The position numbers and the translations under genes are program-made. The notes beneath the pieces were generated by a model. It saw only the letters and a list, made by a program, of their open reading frames with translations, searched no databases and was not told where the DNA came from. From JBLHHI01 sp047614125 (GTDB lineage: Bacteria > Bacteroidota > Bacteroidia > NS11-12g > UBA9320): 26,633 nt of DNA. Below are positions 22,793 to 26,633 of this stretch, piece after piece (positions within the stretch are counted from its first letter, which is position 1; each line of letters begins with the position of its first letter). The stretch lies in assembly GCA_047614125.1 (NCBI GenBank), contig JBLHHI010000040.1, forward strand, positions 1 to 26,633, in the 5' to 3' direction.

Positions 22793-24316
22793 ATGGCCAA
22801 CAAAAATGCATATCACCTTTCTTTACGCCGATGGCTGACCTTCGTTGTTGCGTCACTTCTTCTTTCATTGTCTGGACAAGCACAGTCTCATGCAACTGCT
22901 CGTGCAGAAGTGCTACTAACTAAAAATCAGCGGGTTACGAACTTTGTTTCAAATAAGCACGGGGCTTTGGTTTTGCGCACCGACAATTATAAACGAGAAC
23001 ATCGCGATCCAAAGCGCACCTTAATAACCTTTGATACCGCCTTATATCAAACGGGTTCAACTAATTTTAACCTACCGTTCCGACAAAAACTTTGGGATGC
23101 ATTTGGCTCAGAAGAACGACTTCACGTTTTATATTTCGACCAGCGCTTTGGTGCATATACTCTGGTTCATGTTGACCCCATTCAGCACTCGCTCGACACT
23201 TTTACGGCTCAATTGCCTAAAAACTATGAACCGGTTCAGTATCTTATTTTCAGTCATTTTGGGGCCTTCATTCTACGAAACAAGAAGGAGCTGGCTCTGC
23301 ACATTGTAGATCTAGAATCAAAACAGAGCTATACAGCCCCAATAGTTGGAAAAGAGGGAGAAAATAACGTTGAAATTAAACAGTTTCAATCGATGTATAA
23401 CGGACAGGAGATGTGTTTGATTTATAGTCAACATTGGGGGGCTCAGCAAAACCTTTTTATAAGAACCTTTAACAGCGATGGTCTTATAGAAGAAGAATAC
23501 AATATGCTCAACCAACAGCCCAAAGTGATCAGTATTCAAGCCGTTCGAGTTGAAGCAGATTTGCGCTTTTTTGGAACGTGTTCGGCTTATGAAACCGGAG
23601 CTTATTCAACGGGCATTTATACATCCACCAACAACTGGCAAGAAAATGCCAGCTTTAATCCACGTTCCTTTATTGATTTCAAAAACTACCTCAACTACCT
23701 CCCCGAAAACCAGCAATATTTGATTAAAAGTAGACAAGATAAACGTGCGGTTAAAGGAAAAGAAACCGAATGGAGTGCCCTCATTTTACCTGGAACACTT
23801 ATGTTTTCGTCGGATCGCATTTGGCTTTATGGACTTGCCTTTGAACCTACTCAGCGGAGTATGGTAACCACCACCACCATTAATGGCCGTTCGGTGGTTG
23901 GCTCGAAAGACGTTTTCGATGGATATTTATTTACACACCTCTTTGTGCAAGAGTTTGATCAAAATGGATTTTATCTCAATGATTATTCCATGCCCGTACG
24001 CATCTATCCAAAGCCAATGGACCTAACCTTGCCGGTTCATGCACTCGTGTTGGACACCAGTTTGGCCTTGTTGTATCACAATGAGAATGAACTCCTCTCT
24101 GCAGAAATATATTCGGATTCTCTGTACAAGTTTCAACCTTCGTATGTGCAGCAGATGCACGACGGAGATCAATTACAATTGATGAATTCCAACTTGAATA
24201 CGTGGGGTGAAAAAGCATATCTCATGCACGGCTTCCAACGCATTAAAAACAAAGAAGATGAAGATATTCAGCGCATGCGCGATGTTTATTTCATTCAAAA
24301 AATAGAACGAGAGTAA
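22793..24316 (+). CDS. Secreted protein of unknown function (507 aa)
   Basis: I start at ATG 22793; the codon before it is TTG, giving one extra residue if used. The signal peptide (MANKNAYHLSLRRWLTFVVASLLLSLSGQAQ) is followed by a mature region of about 475 residues dominated by short beta strands (for example FNLPFRQKLWDAFGSEERLHVLYFD and LMFSSDRIWLYGLAFEP). The regular strand pattern suggests a beta-propeller-like fold, similar in style but not recognisably in sequence to the secreted protein at 16154. There is no lipobox, no T9SS sorting domain and no catalytic motif that I recognise. Probably periplasmic. A weak TATTTTCG box lies at 22737-22744. Confidence 0.75.
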   Translation: MANKNAYHLSLRRWLTFVVASLLLSLSGQAQSHATARAEVLLTKNQRVTNFVSNKHGALVLRTDNYKREHRDPKRTLITFDTALYQTGSTNFNLPFRQKLWDAFGSEERLHVLYFDQRFGAYTLVHVDPIQHSLDTFTAQLPKNYEPVQYLIFSHFGAFILRNKKELALHIVDLESKQSYTAPIVGKEGENNVEIKQFQSMYNGQEMCLIYSQHWGAQQNLFIRTFNSDGLIEEEYNMLNQQPKVISIQAVRVEADLRFFGTCSAYETGAYSTGIYTSTNNWQENASFNPRSFIDFKNYLNYLPENQQYLIKSRQDKRAVKGKETEWSALILPGTLMFSSDRIWLYGLAFEPTQRSMVTTTTINGRSVVGSKDVFDGYLFTHLFVQEFDQNGFYLNDYSMPVRIYPKPMDLTLPVHALVLDTSLALLYHNENELLSAEIYSDSLYKFQPSYVQQMHDGDQLQLMNSNLNTWGEKAYLMHGFQRIKNKEDEDIQRMRDVYFIQKIERE

Positions 24317-24352
24317 TTTAATTACCCACTTTTTTAAGGCTTTGGTTGAACA

Positions 24353-24360
24353 TATCTTTG
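24353..24360 (+). promoter_or_regulatory. -7 box placed for leaderless metG transcription
   Basis: TATCTTTG matches TAnnTTTG exactly and ends 4 bp before the metG ATG. At the -33 distance the sequence is TTT instead of TTG. The geometry equals that of the helicase promoter. Confidence 0.45.
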
Positions 24361-24364
24361 CCAA

Positions 24365-26380
24365 ATGAATCCTCCAGAAAGACACTTGGTTACCTGCGCA
24401 CTTCCTTACGCAAATGGTCCGTTACACATCGGTCATTTAGCAGGGTGTTTTTTGCCAAGTGATATTTACGTGCGACATCTAAAGCAATTGGGTAGAAAAG
24501 TGCTTTTTGTGTGTGGAACCGACGAGCACGGCGTACCCATTACCTTAAAAGCAAAAAAGAGGGGTGTTTCACCACAACAAGTTGTGGATGAAAACTACAC
24601 GATCATTAAATCAAGTTTAGAAAGCTGGGGAATTGACTTTGATAACTTCTCGCGAACATCCAATAAAACACATCACGAAACCGCAACTGAATTCTTTAAA
24701 ACGCTGTTGGAAAATAACAGCTTTATTGAAGAAACCACAGAGCAGTTTTATGATGAAGAAGCCAACCAGTTCTTGGCGGATCGCTACATCTCAGGTACTT
24801 GTCCAAACTGCAGCAATCCAGGTGCTTATGGAGATCAATGCGAAAAATGCGGAAGAACGTTAAGTCCAAATGAACTCATAAATCCAGCCTCAACACTCAC
24901 CGGGAATGCCCCAGTATTACGCAAAACAAAGAACTGGTATCTTCCATTGGATAAAATTCAAGCGGAGTTTCTGGATGAATGGGTTGCCACCAAAAAAGAG
25001 GTTTGGAAAAGTCATGTGTTTGGCCAATGTAAGAGTTGGTTAACAGACGGTTTAAAACCACGAGCAATGACCCGAGATTTAGATTGGGGCGTGCCGGTTC
25101 CAGCACCAGGAGCCGAAGGAAAAGTGATGTATGTTTGGTTTGATGCACCCATCGGGTACATCTCCGCAACCAAAGAATTAACCGATGATTGGAAAACGTG
25201 GTGGATGGATGAAACCACCGAACTCACCCATTTCTTGGGCAAAGACAACATTGTATTTCATACCCTAATCTTCCCTGCAATGCTGCATCAGCATGGAGAC
25301 TATATTTTACCCACCAACGTACCGGCCAATGAGTTTTTAAATCTGGAAGGAGAAAAGCTTTCAACGTCTAGAAATCACGCCGTTTGGTTGCACGAATATT
25401 TAGAAGATTTTCCGGGCAAAGAAGATGAGTTGCGCTACGTTCTTACTTCCATTATGCCCGAAACCAAGGATTCGGATTTTAGTTGGAAAGATTTCCAAGC
25501 CCGGGTTAATAACGAATTAGCCGCCATTGTTGGCAATTGGGTAAACCGGGTAATGGTATTAACTCAAAAGTATTGTGATAATAGCATACCATCCAACTCC
25601 GATCAAAAGGATCAGAACATTTATGAAGAAGCAAAAAGCATTCAAAGCTTGGTGAGCAATCGAATTCAATCGTTTAACTTCCGGGACGGTCAAGTTGAAC
25701 TGATAAACATTGCTCGTTTGGGCAATAAATACTTGCAAGATGAGGCTCCATGGCATGCCATTAAAGAGGAAGGAGGCCAACAACGTGTTTCCGAAATATT
25801 AAACGTTTCGTTGCGGTTGGTAGCCCTTTTTGCCGAAACAGCCCACCCATTCCTACCCAAAACGTCCATCAAACTTGAGCAAATGTTGGGTGGAAGCTTG
25901 GAGCTTATGTCGGGGAATAAATTGGGCAAATCGCCTTTGCTCTTCGCGAAAATCGAGGATGAAGAAATTGAAAATCAATTGAATACATTAAAAATTCAAG
26001 CCGAATCAAATGTTGAAAAAACTCCGGAACTTCCAAGTTTTGAACCGTTTAAGGAGGAAATAACCTTCGATGATTTTTCTAAACTCGATCTACGCGTTGG
26101 TACTATAATAGAAGCTGGCAAAGTTCCTAAGGCCGACAAACTCTTGCAACTCTTGGTGGATGTTGGAAGCGAAAAGCGAATCATACTTTCGGGTATAGCA
26201 GAGCATTTTAATCCCGAAGATTTGGTTGGTAGACAAGCAGTAGTGGTTTGCAATTTGGCACCTCGGAAAATGCGCGGCATTGAATCGAACGGTATGTTGC
26301 TTATGGCTGAAAATGCTGCGGGTAAGCTGGTCTTTACTTCACCAGCATCTTTAATTGAACCTGGGTCGGTTGTTCGATAA
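24365..26380 (+). CDS. metG: Methionyl-tRNA synthetase with C-terminal tRNA-binding domain
   Basis: 671 residues, full length for the long bacterial form. It charges tRNA-Met with methionine for initiation and elongation. Class I motifs: PYANGPLHIGH at 14-24 (HIGH at 21-24) and KLSTS at 331-335, the usual variant of KMSKS. The connective domain carries a zinc knuckle with Cys146, Cys149, Cys159 and Cys162 (CPNC..CEKC). The anticodon-binding helical domain follows, with NNELAAIVGNWVNRV near 382-396. Residues about 566-671 form the Trbp111/EMAP-like OB domain (FSKLDLRVGTI..ILSGIAEHF..APRKMRGIESNGMLL) that improves tRNA binding and dimerises. The start is fixed by the MetRS N-terminus immediately after ATG. 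Cytoplasmic and expected to be essential. Confidence 0.97.
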   Translation: MNPPERHLVTCALPYANGPLHIGHLAGCFLPSDIYVRHLKQLGRKVLFVCGTDEHGVPITLKAKKRGVSPQQVVDENYTIIKSSLESWGIDFDNFSRTSNKTHHETATEFFKTLLENNSFIEETTEQFYDEEANQFLADRYISGTCPNCSNPGAYGDQCEKCGRTLSPNELINPASTLTGNAPVLRKTKNWYLPLDKIQAEFLDEWVATKKEVWKSHVFGQCKSWLTDGLKPRAMTRDLDWGVPVPAPGAEGKVMYVWFDAPIGYISATKELTDDWKTWWMDETTELTHFLGKDNIVFHTLIFPAMLHQHGDYILPTNVPANEFLNLEGEKLSTSRNHAVWLHEYLEDFPGKEDELRYVLTSIMPETKDSDFSWKDFQARVNNELAAIVGNWVNRVMVLTQKYCDNSIPSNSDQKDQNIYEEAKSIQSLVSNRIQSFNFRDGQVELINIARLGNKYLQDEAPWHAIKEEGGQQRVSEILNVSLRLVALFAETAHPFLPKTSIKLEQMLGGSLELMSGNKLGKSPLLFAKIEDEEIENQLNTLKIQAESNVEKTPELPSFEPFKEEITFDDFSKLDLRVGTIIEAGKVPKADKLLQLLVDVGSEKRIILSGIAEHFNPEDLVGRQAVVVCNLAPRKMRGIESNGMLLMAENAAGKLVFTSPASLIEPGSVVR

Positions 26381-26604
26381 AGTCTTGGTAGGCACTTATT
26401 TTTCCGCGTACGCGTATTGACCGTCGTTAATTTCCATACTTTATTTTATGATCATCTTTCGTAAACCCATTTATTAAAAAGCGGATCAATTCAACTTCTG
26501 CTTAAACTTAAAATGGGCTGCACAAGCTCTTAAAAACCTGAGTTCGATTAATCTTTTAAAATTCAGATTTGTATAGAACCCAAGTAGTAAGGCGAAAACA
26601 GGAA

Positions 26605-26622
26605 GGTTTATGTTTATAAACC
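26605..26622. repeat. Small perfect hairpin near the right edge
   Basis: GGTTTAT (26605-26611), GTTT loop, ATAAACC (26616-26622). The arm sequence is the same as the core of the repeats at 886-1252. The rest of the 253 bp after metG shows no gene; a 10 bp palindrome CGCGTACGCG lies near 26406-26415. Confidence 0.45.
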
Positions 26623-26633
26623 GACTGATTTCA

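Overview
This 26.6 kb window is chromosomal DNA from a member of the Bacteroidota, most likely a marine or freshwater Flavobacteriales-type organism. The sequence evidence is: a type IX secretion (T9SS) C-terminal sorting domain on a secreted protease; promoter matches of the Bacteroidota form TTG-N19-21-TAnnTTTG; signal peptides ending in ..AQ or ..GQ; lipoproteins with short lipoboxes; almost no Shine-Dalgarno signal; and a tmRNA whose tag reads GESNFAMAA. No gene looks like part of a dedicated secondary-metabolite, defence or CRISPR system. Most of the window is ordinary housekeeping and envelope gene content, and the unusual signals are in the intergenic DNA.

Left end (1-1390): the window opens inside an integrated element. 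The N-terminal third of a tyrosine recombinase (minus strand) reads away from the 3' end of ssrA (tmRNA, minus strand), a classic integration site. Between them lie helically phased GTGAAACATTT repeats that look like integrase arm-type sites. Upstream of ssrA are two nearly identical tandem 138/145 bp palindromic units and a decayed third.

Centre-left (1389-7136): a small lipoprotein, a large secreted M4 (thermolysin-like) metalloprotease with a T9SS sorting domain, and a saccharopine dehydrogenase / lysine-ketoglutarate reductase-like enzyme, all on the plus strand. A DinB/DUF1572 protein converges on them. The gap between the convergent genes holds one copy of a dispersed, hairpin-rich repeat.

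Centre (7381-16023, all minus strand): a giant alpha-2-macroglobulin-family protein with a Cys-x-Glu-Gln thioester motif, a 540 bp repeat-bearing gap with two further copies of the dispersed repeat in opposite orientations, a PIF1-like helicase with a C-terminal HTH, and a TerC-family membrane protein.

Right half (16154-26380): a secreted protein of unknown function, a CI/LexA-like S24 regulator, a GNAT acetyltransferase converging on it, a short single-stranded DNA-binding protein, a polytopic membrane protein (possibly a GT-C glycosyltransferase), a YceI-type lipoprotein, another secreted protein of unknown function, and methionyl-tRNA synthetase.

The genes do not form one pathway. The best leads are a structured dispersed repeat whose copies differ by compensatory base changes, the 138 bp palindromic tandem repeats beside ssrA, the integrase arm-site array, two genes whose promoter boxes place the transcription start on the A of ATG, and an S24 regulator that keeps its catalytic dyad but lacks the usual Ala-Gly cleavage site.
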